NCBI GenBank assembly: GCA_022605405.1
Contig: JABYQQ010000035.1
Coordinates: forward strand, 62,001 to 126,000
DNA: 64,000 bases
From: Earliella scabrosa
Taxonomy: Eukaryota; Basidiomycota; Agaricomycetes; Polyporales; Polyporaceae
Direction: 5' to 3'
Part shown: positions 20,701 through 31,273 of the stretch, one piece after another
How positions within the stretch are numbered: position 1 is the stretch's first letter
How the letters are laid out: each line of letters opens with the position of its first letter
Position numbers and translations under genes: made by a program
Notes under the pieces: model-generated
The model's input: the letters and a program-made list of their open reading frames with translations, nothing else
Databases searched by the model: none
Told to the model about the DNA's origin: nothing

Positions 20701-23143
20701 TAAGCGGTTATGGTCAGGTTATTTACACATCAGTTACGGTTATTTTCCAGTCATTGACCGGTCATATGACCTGACCCTACGGCACTAGTTAGTGTTGTAA
20801 AGTCCGGTCAAGTCCGGTTATTTGACCTCTCCGGAGATAACCGGACTTTCGACCGGACCTGACCGGTTCAGTTTGAGAGAACCGGACCGAATGTTCGGTT
20901 CTACTACAACCTGACCGAACCTCGGTCCGGTTCTCGGTTATAACCGGTCCTGAACCGATTGTGAAGTGGCTATGCTGAAAATTGATGTTTTTGTCAAATC
21001 GTAGCCCGGAGCCGTGGGAATCAAACGGTATATATAACTATATGTTTTAGATCAAAACTGAACGTGCTATGTTCAAAATAAACTTGCCCATATTGGGACA
21101 GATGGTTTGTTTTCGGAGTTTTCCGCGGGCGCTTAGGCGCTTGAACCGGCGCCTAGGTTGCCAGATTGGGTTTGTTGGCATTTGTCAGCCCGAAAGACAG
21201 CCCATCTGTCCCAAAATGGGCAAGTTTATTTTGATTCTAGCACACTCAGTTCTCATTCAAAATATATAGTGTTATATACCGTTGGAATCGTAGGATTATT
21301 GGCTACAATATGAGATACTATTTACGGTCGGTCATGACCGGTTCGAACCGGTTATGGACCGGTTCTGATATACAGCCGCCAAAAATAACTCGACCTGAAC
21401 CAATGACTCGACCGATTATTTTCCGGTTCTGGTCCGGTTTTTTTGAGTTGGGTCAGGTTATTTTTCGGGTTCTGACTGGTCCTAGGACCCGACTTTACAA
21501 CACTAGCACTAGTGTTGTTAGTCCCAGAGCTTTGCGAGAAATTGTTCGTTGGGGAGGACGCCCTAGGCGAGGCCGAGGAATATATGACATGCCTAGAGGA
21601 ATCCATCAACGCGACCTTTGGAGATAGCACGATACCGCAGTGGCGCGCCGAACACGATGAATGGGAGCGCAAGGTCATCGACGTATCTCAACATAGCTCT
21701 TTGGGCAACCCCTTCAATGTACCGCCCGAAGCGAGTGAGTTCCATCCGGCAAACTGAGCGTTGCAAACAGTCTGACAGGACCTGAAGCGCTGACCACCCA
21801 GGCGATAGCTGAACATCTATGCCAAGAGCACAGCGACGCTGGAAACGAGAGCGGGGTTGCTATCGTGGACGCGGTACGTGCTGCTCTAGCCCTGGAAAAA
21901 ATGCGGTGAGTCCTGGGGACGTACGAGTGAGGTCACGTACAGCGAACACAGGCTGAGGCTGCGACTAGGCAGGATATTCTGCACAAGATCGCACTTTCAG
22001 GACGAGGGGAGAAAGACCGAACGGCCATCGCATCGTGCATGAACGACTACCGCGCGGCGCAGCAGGCATGCGAAGAGCGATTCGAGGAGTTCATCCAACC
22101 CAGCGTCAGAGAGGCCATGGAGTTCTGCGTCACTCTGTTGCCGAAGACCTTTCCAAGGCGAGATGAAGCAGACGACATTGCGCAGGGGCTGGATGACCGA
22201 CCGCCAGAGCGCGCCCAACCGAAGAGTGCCAAGCGCAAGGTCAACACGAAAGCTGGTAAGGCCATCGACGCTTTCTCCGCAGAGCTGAGTCAGCCCGCCG
22301 TCATCCTTCCTTCGATGTACCACAGCAGAATCGGCAACCACTCAGCGATGACAGTGGTCGTAGATGCGGAACGGGGACTGAGGGAGGGAGAGGCAGGCGA
22401 AGCTCTCGACAACCTCCGTGTGCATCTGGCCACCTATCAAGCCCTCTACTACCGGAAGACCCAAGGCTCGGGAATCATCCACAACACCGCGATGGACCGA
22501 CGCATGGACGCCAAAACTGAGGCTATCAACGAGGCGAAGAGGCAGTACCGCCTTGTCCGGCATACTCTGCGAGTGCTCGGCATGCCCAACGATCATAAGA
22601 AGTTCAAAGTGCTTGAGGACGCGGATTGCATCGCGTTCACAGTGGCACCGTCCGAGCATAAACGAGGTGACAGTCGCCGTCTGCCTTCTTGGATATGGGG
22701 AGACTTCTCGTTCGTGGACAAGGTACAACCAGGGGAAGTACGAACGTTCCTGGAGCAGAGTGCGTGTTCTTCTGGATATGTTGCCGTGCATAGAGCTGAT
22801 TTGGGAACACGGTGATGTAGGCATGAAGGCGCATTGGTTCACTCATAGCGCGAAGCTGCGGAGGGCGACAGAACAGGTCAAGACTCTGCACGAAGAGATG
22901 TTCAGAACGCAACGATCGTTTGAGAAGAATGCGGGCATCTGGGAACGCAGAGCGCGAAAGGGAGCGTCCTCTGGAGCGCGGTCGTATGCGCTCAGGTAAC
23001 AGCCAACACCAGGCTTACTTACTACACCTTGTCACTAACCATTGCGCCTCAGACAGTCTGATCGTTATCGCCGCTTGCTGAACAAAGCCATTGCTAGATT
23101 TCCGTCAGCAATTCGCGTGGTGAGAGTCAATATACTCCCATAA
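17795..23143 (+). CDS. KDZ transposase with CxC2-like cysteine cluster
   Basis: Eleven exons: 17795-18247, 18298-18909, 18964-19145, 19200-19365, 19416-19549, 19601-20019, 21528-21734, 21779-21873, 21952-22759, 22821-22995, 23053-23143; 1,113 residues with phase kept throughout. After a disordered basic N-terminus, residues about 180-355 form the CxC2 cluster (CLRC, CEDC, CVDC, then HHERPFDRLRYWD, LYLGHHGARC, WPATWDNPQTATT). GSLAVLCPACPQPGHNM leads into the RNase-H-fold core: probable catalytic acids in AIDGNYHF (about 426), GSYDINCQY (about 542) and CEGFWGV (about 615). The C-terminus is coiled coil. It would cut and join the transposon ends in the nucleus. Intron 6 (20020-21527) is 1,508 nt because two MITEs landed in it; without them it is 60 nt. 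The junction 21873/21952 is the least certain: the more usual shorter intron breaks frame, so a slight decay cannot be excluded. Confidence 0.88.
20072..20787 (+). mobile_element. 716-bp hAT-type MITE, family 1, in KDZ transposase intron
   Basis: Ends in inverted repeats TAGTGCCGTAGGGTCAGGTC. The left 8-bp target-site duplication is GTGTTGTT (20064-20071); the right one is split into GT (20788-20789) and GTTGTT (21514-21519) by a later insertion. The interior has no coding capacity but many GGTCA/TGACC subterminal repeats. A copy that looks identical over 716 bp lies at 32603-33318. TAGTG ends and an 8-bp TSD indicate the hAT superfamily. Confidence 0.93.
20790..21505 (+). mobile_element. 716-bp hAT-type MITE, family 2, inserted at the edge of the family-1 MITE
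   Basis: Terminal inverted repeats TAGTGTTGTAAAGTC and its complement. The 8-bp TSD is GCACTAGT (20782-20789 and 21506-21513), which comprises the last six bases of the family-1 element and two bases of its TSD, so this insertion is the younger one. The interior is rich in ACCGG/CCGGT subterminal repeats and contains no credible gene. Confidence 0.92.
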
Positions 23144-23351
23144 GGAACACGCGAAGACTAGGCTGACGAACGACGAGAACAGGGAGATGGAATGCCAACG
23201 CAGATAGATGCTGATGTTTAGGGGGCTGCGTACATGGATCTTGTAGTGGTGCATACGAGGTGTATCTGATGATCGTCGCCACAAGGGGGGAATTGCACAT
23301 CGTGATGACTAGATTGTGGTGGACTAATACATGACCATGAGATAAGGACGA

Positions 23352-25347
23352 CTACCAGAGAGGGGCAGGAGAGGAGGCGCAAGGGAATCCTGCTTCAGTC
23401 CAAAGAGCTTGATGGGTGAAGTGGACAAGGAAGTGTCGCTGGCCAGACAACCACGGGGGCACCTCATGGAGCAAGTCGCGACCCCGAAAGAACACCATGT
23501 CTCCTGGCTGAAGAGTAAGCTGCAACCGGAGCTGAGGGAAGCGGAAGGTAGCTCCCACAAAATCCCCTACGTAGGTGATCGCCGCCCAAGCCCAGTGGGG
23601 ATCGGACTTGTCCCAGTGACGAGGGGACCACCTGTTGAACATGATCTCCCTGCATTCCCACATCATACCCTGGTCTGCTTGCGCGAAGAGGGCTTGGGAG
23701 GGATACTCGCTCAGGCGATACTGATAGACCCGCTTGAGGAGACCATACTGAAGAGGGTCAAACTCCAGTAACGATTGCATAGCGTACGCGGTGACCACTT
23801 TGAGCCTGGAGAGCAGCTTGATAGCTCCTTCAAAGCTGGCGCCGGTCTTGCGGATGTCGGCGCCCACCACCGCCTGGTCCTTCTGTGCGTGGATGAGGTT
23901 GGGTGCGCCGCATGAGTCGTACGGATACACGCACCTTGTGACCGACGGCGTGCCAAAGCAACGCTAGCTTACTAGCGCCTTTGGTGTCATATTCCTGGAC
24001 GTAGCACTCGGGCCTGTCGTTCTTGCCTTTGGTATTCAACGGAACCGCCCGGGACCATTCCAGGATATCGTCGTGTAGATTCGTCTGAGTGGTCGTGAGT
24101 TTAACGGGGAAGTCGCATCCCAGGCCTGAGTACACAATGAGACTACGCACCAAAGTCTGGCCACGAAACGCTCGTGGCATATGAAAGACTAGCTCGTAAC
24201 CGTCACGACTAACCGCCCGCCGGGGGACATCGCCGTCGAAGACGGTCCAATCGCCATCTGGCTCCTGGACATCGTCTGCTTGCCCTGTAGGCGTGTCGAC
24301 GGCCTCTTTCAAACTGAAGCATGGGAAATGGGCTTCGTCAAGAGATGACTTGTGAGTTATATTGCGAAATTAGAAGCGGAGCCACTGACCCGTATTAGCC
24401 GGCTGTCTAGCTATGTGGACGTGCTTGGTTGCGAGTCGCTCATAGCTGTGGGCCATGTTGGCTACCCGCTGAGTATCACTCTTGCGCTTCCATTGACTTT
24501 GATGCCTGTAAAGGCCAAGCAGGTTGAGTACTCCGGGGAACCAAGTCGATGAAGAGGAGAAGAGAGGAGGAAAGAATACATACAGATTTGCCTGCCAACG
24601 CCCCAGCTGCGATTCAATGTCGCTAACAGAAGTGAGGTCGCTGATGTCGTCGAAATCGCAATGTAAATCGCAATAGCATTGGCGTGGCGTTGGGACCGAG
24701 GGAGTGGGTGGAGCGAGAGGCGTTAGGATGCCTGGGCGAGTGCTACCGACAGTAGCGAGGTAGCGATCCGCGAGGTCGATGGCAGCCTGAACGTCCATCT
24801 TCCTAGAGCCACTGGGTGTGGCGGAGTCGCCGACATTAGGATCAACGGGGGAAGGGGCGGAGCCGTTCTGAACGTGGGGATGCGTGACGTTGGACGAGGA
24901 GGCTTCGGGTGTGGAGGAAGGGGCCGGCACTTGCTCGTGGGGACCATACGTAGGAGCTTGGGGTATGTAAGTCTAGTGATGCAGACCGAGCAACGGTGAA
25001 CTCACTCTGAACGTGGGGATACGTGACATTCGACGAGGAGGCTTGGGGGGTGGAGGAAGGGGGCGGAACTTGCTCGTGGTGACCATGCGTAGGAGCTTGA
25101 AGGATGTAAGTCTGGCGATGGAGAACGTGCAAGGGTGAACTCACCGTGGGGTTTCTTTTGGGTGCGTCGTGTGCGACCTTTGCGAGCCATACGGCGCTCG
25201 GTTTTGAGCTCGCGCCGGCGCAAGTTGTCCAGGGCGGGGGTAGAGGCCGTAGGTTTTGGAGGCAGTGGGACGGCTGAGATGCAAGCTTGAGGAGAACGAA
25301 AGCCACCATGAACGAGGAAGGGACATACCGGGAGGGGGCAATGGCAT
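23352..25347 (-). CDS. TET/JBP-type 2-oxoglutarate/Fe(II) dioxygenase
   Basis: Seven exons: 25329-25347, 25145-25273, 25006-25095, 24584-24956, 24390-24505, 23935-24284, 23352-23882; 535 residues, all phases consistent (the 24285-24389 intron is the least certain). The N-terminus is basic (RRRELKTERRMARKGRTRR), followed by a disordered P/S-rich stretch with a duplicated exon. The C-terminal 180 residues form the double-stranded beta-helix: iron ligands in NRWSPRHWDKSDP (His about 448, Asp about 450) and RGRDLLHEV (His about 498), with QRHFLVHF (Arg about 508) as the likely 2-oxoglutarate-binding arginine. The spacing and the FNR...PGDMVFFRG pattern are those of fungal TET/JBP enzymes, which oxidise 5-methylcytosine in DNA. 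Catalytic residues appear intact. Convergent with the transposase, 208 bp apart. Confidence 0.85.
24867..25144 (-). repeat. Tandem duplication of an exon-intron unit within the TET/JBP gene
   Basis: Two 139-bp units. Each consists of a 49-nt intron (GTGAGTTCACC...CAAG) followed by a 90-nt exon segment encoding PT-G-HEQVP-PSSTP-ASSSNVT-PHVQ. Introns and exons are both duplicated and keep the reading frame, adding about 30 residues of disordered linker. Confidence 0.85.
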
Positions 25348-25861
25348 GATGAAGTGGCTCTGGGAGTGACCGAGCTGAGGGCAGAGCGGAAGTCGTGGGC
25401 GAAGGCGAGGAGAGGGCGCCCACCGGGCGCCAACGCGATTGTCTTCTGCCATCTCGCTCGATACATCACCTGTGCTCGCGCAAGCCGACGTTTCCCATTC
25501 GACCTCCAGCCAGCACGCATAGGAACCGGTACGGTCTCCTGCTGTCGCGGCTCTGCAACGCGAGGGTACCCGCCGAGCAGTACATTATTCCACCTGGGAT
25601 TTCACGGCAACACGTCGCAACGAAGGGCACGGAATGCACTATATACGGGCAACGAGCTCGAGGGACGGGTCTAACTTCAAGTGAGTGTTTATTTTATGGA
25701 ATGTCGAGGGCGCATGGCCGAGCGTCGGGACGGGGTGCGTGGAGGGTGCGGACGTAGCCACTGTTTACAAGTGACGGCGGTGAATCAATGTTATGTGCCT
25801 GTGAGTTTAGGCGAGCGTGTGCTGTCCACCAGGAGGGTATGCGCGGATGTGCTGGACCACC
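25348..25861. other. Divergent promoter region between TET/JBP gene and F-box-like gene 2
   Basis: 514 bp between outward-facing starts. Holds the right copy of the 90-bp repeat (25492-25580). A TATATA stretch near 25640 could act as core promoter for the rightward gene. No gene seen. Confidence 0.5.
25492..25580 (-). repeat. 90-bp repeat, right copy (inverted partner at 6343-6433)
   Basis: Reverse complement of the left copy with about one difference in ten. Lies about 145 bp outside the TET/JBP start codon and 280 bp from the F-box-like gene 2 start. The left copy likewise lies a few hundred bp from an F-box-like gene, so the repeat could also belong to that gene family's upstream region. 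Confidence 0.7.
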
Positions 25862-26815
25862 ATGATACTCTGCACAGAGTACCCCGCTGAGCCTCTCTTC
25901 CGCCATCTGCCTCAGGAGCTTGGGAGGGGAATAGTGGAAGACTTGCCACTTGACTCCTTACTACGCCTGAGGCCGACGTGCAGCCTTGCAGACGAGTACG
26001 TGTCTGTCACGTTGCAACGACGGCTGCTCGTTGTCCTGAAGTCGTTTGTGGACGATGGACCTGGCCTATTGAGCATCCTGGAAGACTACAATGCCGGAAT
26101 ATCCGGCCGGGCGTCGTTGGCTTTCCTGTTCCCTGAGCACGTCGTGGGGAACGTGCTGGACATCCTGGTCCCTCAGGGCTTGCTGGAGGAGATGCTGAAC
26201 TACCTGTGGAACTGGGAAGGGTATGAGGTGGAGGAACCGGAGGACGTGACCAGCCTACTCTGTGTTCTCGGAACGGCGTGGATGAAGCAGGGCGAAAAAG
26301 AGATCAGATTGCACGAAAGTGCAGAAGACTGCAGCCTACTGCTCGCAAGTGCCCAATGGAACACCGCGCTATACAACTTCGTCGACACCCGCGGATTCAC
26401 GTGCGGATATCCCAGTCTAACCAGCCAGGGGTGCGCACTCCTCAATTGGGCCCACCTACAGCGCGCCCGTGAACCTACGGAGGCAGTCTTGAAAGAGTTG
26501 GGGGAGTGGAAGAAGGAGGGCTGGCTTATGGGACTTTATCAAAGGGACGTTTCGCCGAATTTTGCTTGTCCTGGCCTGCAACGAAGGCATCCCAGCTGTC
26601 CGAGGACCCGGAGATCCTTCGGTGACAGGTTCTGCACTACCGGCGCGCTGTGGCCCGTGCGACGCGCTCGGGGACCGGGCGGAGCCCATGCGTTGTTCGA
26701 GTCATGGTGGGTGGAATGGGTGAGAGGTGGACTGCCTTGCTCCTGGAGTTGCGCGCGCCGGATTGAGGGGGTCTGGGATACATGTTGGATCGCCTCAAGA
26801 ACGGATCAGAGGTGA
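25862..26815 (+). CDS. F-box-like protein 2
   Basis: Intronless frame of 317 residues from the ATG at 25862 (an in-frame ATG at 25847 is possible). A degenerate F-box opens the protein (FRHLPQELGRGIVEDLPLDS-LLRLRPTC). The family landmarks follow in order: GRASLAFLF (about residue 82), NFVDTRGFTCGYPSLTS (about 180) and RRSFGDRF (about 255). Compared with protein 1 the order and spacing are the same but identity is low, so the family diverges quickly. No intron interrupts the F-box, unlike protein 1. Presumed SCF ligase adaptor; substrate unknown. Confidence 0.7.
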   Translation: MILCTEYPAEPLFRHLPQELGRGIVEDLPLDSLLRLRPTCSLADEYVSVTLQRRLLVVLKSFVDDGPGLLSILEDYNAGISGRASLAFLFPEHVVGNVLDILVPQGLLEEMLNYLWNWEGYEVEEPEDVTSLLCVLGTAWMKQGEKEIRLHESAEDCSLLLASAQWNTALYNFVDTRGFTCGYPSLTSQGCALLNWAHLQRAREPTEAVLKELGEWKKEGWLMGLYQRDVSPNFACPGLQRRHPSCPRTRRSFGDRFCTTGALWPVRRARGPGGAHALFESWWVEWVRGGLPCSWSCARRIEGVWDTCWIASRTDQR

Positions 26816-27429
26816 GAGTCTGATTCTAGATGAGAATCTGTGGCATTAACGCAGTTTGCAAAGCTACTCAATGTACTGGTATGTGCGCAGAGAGGGAGAG
26901 GGCCACGAAGAGGAGGAGGACGTGGAGGACGTGGAGGAGGACGACGATGAAACATGAGGAGTGAAGTTGGGCACTTGGGGTATGGTGAGCGTTACATACC
27001 AGACAGACGGCAGCGCGTACATACGACCGGCAGATGTGGTCGGCATTCCAATGTCCATGGGAGAAGGCTTGACGTCAGGTAGGCATTGGCATGGGTCTGG
27101 GTAACCCGACGTGGGTCTGGGACCCGTACCCGTGCGGGTCTGGGTGTGGGTCAAGCTGAGGGTACCCGGGGTGAACCCGTACCCGAGGGTACCCAGATAG
27201 GCAACTATGGGCGGTACCCGAGTGTTCATACTGAACTCCCGAAGTGCGAAGCGCTCGCGCCGGCTCAGACACCCTGCGAATGTGGCGTTGTAACTATATA
27301 GCTCAAAGACGGCCCGAGATTGTTGCTACAGAGATGAGATTGAATCACAGTATATATTCCATTTATTACCAATTTTCCTGGTGAGGACGCGTACAAGTTC
27401 TCCTTCCCCCTCCCAACCGGCCAGCATCC

Positions 27430-30400
27430 ATGGCGCGCTCCCCTTCCGCCGCTCCCAAGGAGAAACACAGTCGCACGGGGCGCAAGATCGTTCCAACGTA
27501 CAAAGTCGTCACCGAGGCGGCCGAGAAGGTGAAGGATAAGGCCAAGGCCGTGCAGAAGAAGCTCGAAAAGAAGGCCGCCAGCGCTAAATCGAAGCTCGCT
27601 GGTTTCGCATCCAAGCCGCAACGGCAGAAGCAGATAGACGACGATGCTGACGACGCCAACACGGACATCAGCCTCGACGGTCCCCCTCGACGTGTGAAGA
27701 AGCGGGCTCTCGTTGTATCCGACGACGAGTCCTCCGATAGCGATGATGAACTTAAGGTCGACGGCCCGGCGAACGTCATGGACCTGGCTTCCGATCCTGA
27801 GAACGGCGGGCAGTCCGACGGCAGCGATGAGGACGGGGAAGGGAGCGAGACGGAGGAAGTCGATGAAGAGGACGGCGTGGACTCTGAAACCGAATTAGGT
27901 GTGTCAGCAATCCGATCAAGCTGAGGGGATGTGAGTTCACTCACCGTGGGTGGCAGAGCGGGCGAAGCTACGCTGGCGGTCTGCCGTGTACGCGTTCTAC
28001 AAGCCCGAAGTCGAAATCGAGTATGTCGGCGACCGGCGGTGCCACGTCTTCCACTGCGCAGCCCGAGGGTGCAAGGCGACCGTGCGCCGCTTCGTGGTCA
28101 CAAAGGACAAGTCTTCGAGCGCGAACTTGTACAAACACGCTTGAAGCTGCTGGGGAGTCGAAGTCGTCGAGCAAGCAAAGGAGATTGGCGACGTGACGCG
28201 CGCACGCAACGTCCTCGTCGCACCCCGCAAGCTGCGCGACGGCGACCTGACCGAGTTCTTCAACACCGGCAACACTAAGAAGACGGTGGCACGAACGTAC
28301 TCGCATCGCCCAATGACACGTGCAGAAATCCGGTAAGCATTCTGTTCGATCTTGTGGGGTCATACTGGGGTTCATGTTGGACGGGCAGGGCGGGATTTGT
28401 GCGCTGGATGTCGGAGAGTCTTCGCCCGTTCTTGCTGGCGTCGGACCGCTGGTTCCTGGAGTTGATGAAGACCGGACGTCCAGGGACGTACATCCCTCCG
28501 CCGTGCACCATCTCCCGCGACGTGAAGGAGGTCTTTGCTCGCTCGCGGTATACTCTGGCGAAGCTGTTGAGGGTAAGTCCATGTCAGCGTACAGCCACGG
28601 ACCAACGAACTCACATGTCGCCGGGCAGTCATATCGTGGGCGTCTCAGCTTCGCGACTGATGGTTGGACGTCTCCGAACCATCGCGCATTTGTCGCCTTC
28701 ATCGTGTACCTGAATGTGCGAGGGAAACAGTTGGCAATCCTGCTCGATGTTGCCGAGCTGCCACAGGTGCGTACTCACGTGTTCGATGTGGTGCTCAGTC
28801 TTGACACCGCCTCTGTCTTGCACTCCAGTCCCACACGGGCGCCGCGTTGGCTCTCGAGTTTGAGGAGATACTGTATGACTTCAATATCCACGAAAAGGTC
28901 AGTTCATGGTCAACGTGCGCTGGACGTGATGAGCGACTAACCTGATATCTTCGCCTTGAACAGATGCTGGGTATCACCTGCGACAATGCGTCGAACAACG
29001 ACGCGATGGTTGAGCAGCTCGCTTTTCAGCTGCGGAATTTTGAGGGCGAGTTCCATCGCGTGCGATGCTTCGCGCACATCATCAACCTCGTCGCCAAGTC
29101 GTTGCTCCGCCAGTTCGACGTCCGCGAGGCCAAAGCCGGTGAGGCCGATGCCGCGATCGATGAGGACGTGCGCGAGCTGCTGGCGTTGGCCGACCGGTTG
29201 GAAGAGGAGGACAGAGTGGCCGTGAATGAGCGGCGAGAGGATGAGGGTGAGGATGCGGGATTGGAAGACGATGAACAGTGGGTCGATGAGGTCGCCGCGA
29301 TGAACGAGTACGAGCGGGAGGAGTTTGAACGCGAGGTGCGCCCAGTCAAGATGGTGATTGTCAAGGTGAGCTGTCAGGGTCGCGTTGGCCTGGGAATTGG
29401 GGCGGGAACTGACCGTGAGACTAGATCCGTAAGCTCGCATACAAAATCACCCATTCCAGTACCATTCTCGCCCCAGCGTGGGTCGCGCTCTGCAAGCAGC
29501 ACAAGATGAACGACCGGTACATCCCCCGAGACGTCCGCACACGGTGGAACTCAACCTACGACATGCTCGCCGTGGCCCTCAAGTACGAGAACGTCTACAA
29601 CGCGTTCACTGCTAACAAGGAGCACGGCCTTCGAGCTTTTGAGCTCACACGCAGGGAGTGGCGGATCGCCAGGGATCTGGCTGCGGTACTTAAGGTTTGA
29701 ACCTAGTTCTTCAGCGTCTATGTGCATTTGGCTCATCCACGTCGCCTTCTCCTCCTCTTTCCCCACCACCATGGTCCTCCTCTCCGCATCTCCCTTCGCT
29801 CTGTCTCTCGCTCTTCCAGATATTCAAGGACGCCACTGAATTCTTCTCCCGCGGGGTCCCCACCCTCTCCATCGTCATTCCGGCGATGGACCACATCGAC
29901 ACTACCCTCACGAACGACCGCCTCAACGACCGGCTCGACCCCGCGATTCGCAAATCCATTGGCCTCGCAAAGAAAACCCTCAACCGATACTACGCCCTAT
30001 CCGACTTGTCTGCAACATATCGCATCAGCCACTGTACGTGAAGTGCAGCGACGTCCGCGCGCAGCATGCTAACCATCTTCCATTCTCAGCGCTGGATCCC
30101 CGCTACGAACTTCGGTACTACGAGGAGGCGCAATGGAGCCAGGAGTGGATCGACAACGTTCGCGGGATGCTGCGCGATGAGTACGACCGGCACTACAAAA
30201 ACCTGCCCATCGACGACGACATCCCTTCCACCGTGCCTGGCTCTGAACCCCCTGAGACGCCCGCATCTACCACAGCTCAGCGCGCTACCGACGACGATAC
30301 TGCTGGCCACTCTCAGGGACGCGCCAAGAAGCGAGGCAGCGACGACAATGCTGTCACGGACGAGCCTCCAAAGAAGAAGCAGCGCAAAGCTGCTGGCTTG

Positions 30401-30956
30401 ACGGACATACCTGAAGTGAGTGCCTGCGTCCTCATGCTGTGCGCCCTTGGCTAACACCCTCCCATCAGGGCGCGAACCAGTTCGACTACCTCCCTTCGCT
30501 CAAAACTCGAGCAGCAGCCTCCACTCGTGATGAGCTCGACAGCTACCTTGCCACCGGTCCTGTCAGCGTTGACGATCCGATTGCGTGGTGGCGCGACCAC
30601 GAAGATCTGTACCCCCGGCTCTCGCGCATGGCCATCGACTACCTTACCATTCCGGGTACGTCCTTAGTTCATCCCCGCTCGGTGCGCAAGCTGACACGAG
30701 ACTTCCCATTGTAGCTACAGCCGTCAACGTGGAGCGTATCTGGTCCAAGGGCCGCTTGACCGTCTCACACACCCGTTCGCGTCTCAGCGCGCAGACGATC
30801 CGCGCCCTCCTCTGTGTTGGCGAATGGTCTCGCCTCGACCTGATCGACAAGGACATCCTCAAGGCAGTCTCCAACCTCGACGAGCTGGAAGGAGACGACG
30901 AGTATGAGATGGAGAAAGGGTGGGATAGAATCCTTGGGGCGTACGAGCAAATGTAA
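27430..30956 (+). pseudogene. hAT transposase, interrupted by one in-frame stop codon
   Basis: Eleven exons (27430-27898, 27957-28332, 28389-28572, 28629-28766, 28829-28897, 28964-29365, 29425-29694, 29820-30033, 30090-30415, 30469-30655, 30715-30956) sum to 2,877 nt with every junction in phase. A single TGA at 28142-28144 (codon 219) falls between the BED-finger histidine (NLYKHA) and its cysteine (SCWG), where family members carry Arg or Lys. Domains: acidic/basic N-terminus, BED zinc finger (CHVFHC...), RNase-H core with Asp in LSFATDGWTS, Asp in GITCDNASNN and the CFAHIINLVAK helix, RTRWNSTYDML, and the C-terminal hAT dimerisation domain (VNVERIWSKGRLTVSHTRSR). The frame continues open on both sides of the stop, so the lesion is recent. 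Readthrough or a different Arg allele elsewhere could restore function. Confidence 0.9.
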
Positions 30957-31273
30957 GCGTTTGAGACACCGTCCGAGTCGATCTGCTCTGCGCGCCGACG
31001 TCATCCGTATCCCAAGTAGTGTCTATCTCCAGCAATGATTGTTTCTCCGTTTGATCACGCCCATTCGAGGCCGCATCCATCGTCCCTGTTCCTGATATCC
31101 ATGTGGCCCATACGTCTTGTCATCCAATAGATGTGCTGCCGTGTGCGGCGGTAGCCTCGTGCAACGCTCTTCAGTTTTTCCAGTGCCAAGGTCCGCATGA
31201 AACCCCGACACTAATCTTCACTTATAGCGTCCCCGTCAATGGGCAATTGTCCTCGTCCCCTCTCGTTCCCGCC

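Larger units (their letters stand above)
8324..25347. mobile_element. Probable giant KDZ (Kyakuja-type) DNA transposon gene block with TET/JBP gene
   Basis: A contiguous set of six genes: accessory genes A, B, C and D on the minus strand, the KDZ transposase on the plus strand from a shared 860-bp divergent region, and a TET/JBP-type dioxygenase convergent with the transposase. Basidiomycete TET/JBP genes are known to be associated with KDZ transposons (work of Iyer, Aravind and colleagues), and the cluster here fits that pattern. The coordinates give the outer coding limits only. Terminal repeats and target-site duplication were not identified; the 90-bp inverted repeats at 6343 and 25492 are the only flanking inverted pair found and may or may not be the ends. 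Confidence 0.7.

Noticed and set aside
27100..27230. GGTACCC-rich repeats at 27.1 and 32.3 kb looked like a short tandem or CRISPR-like array
   Set aside because: They are the subterminal regions of the hAT element, placed symmetrically inside its TIRs; spacing is irregular and this is a eukaryotic genome.
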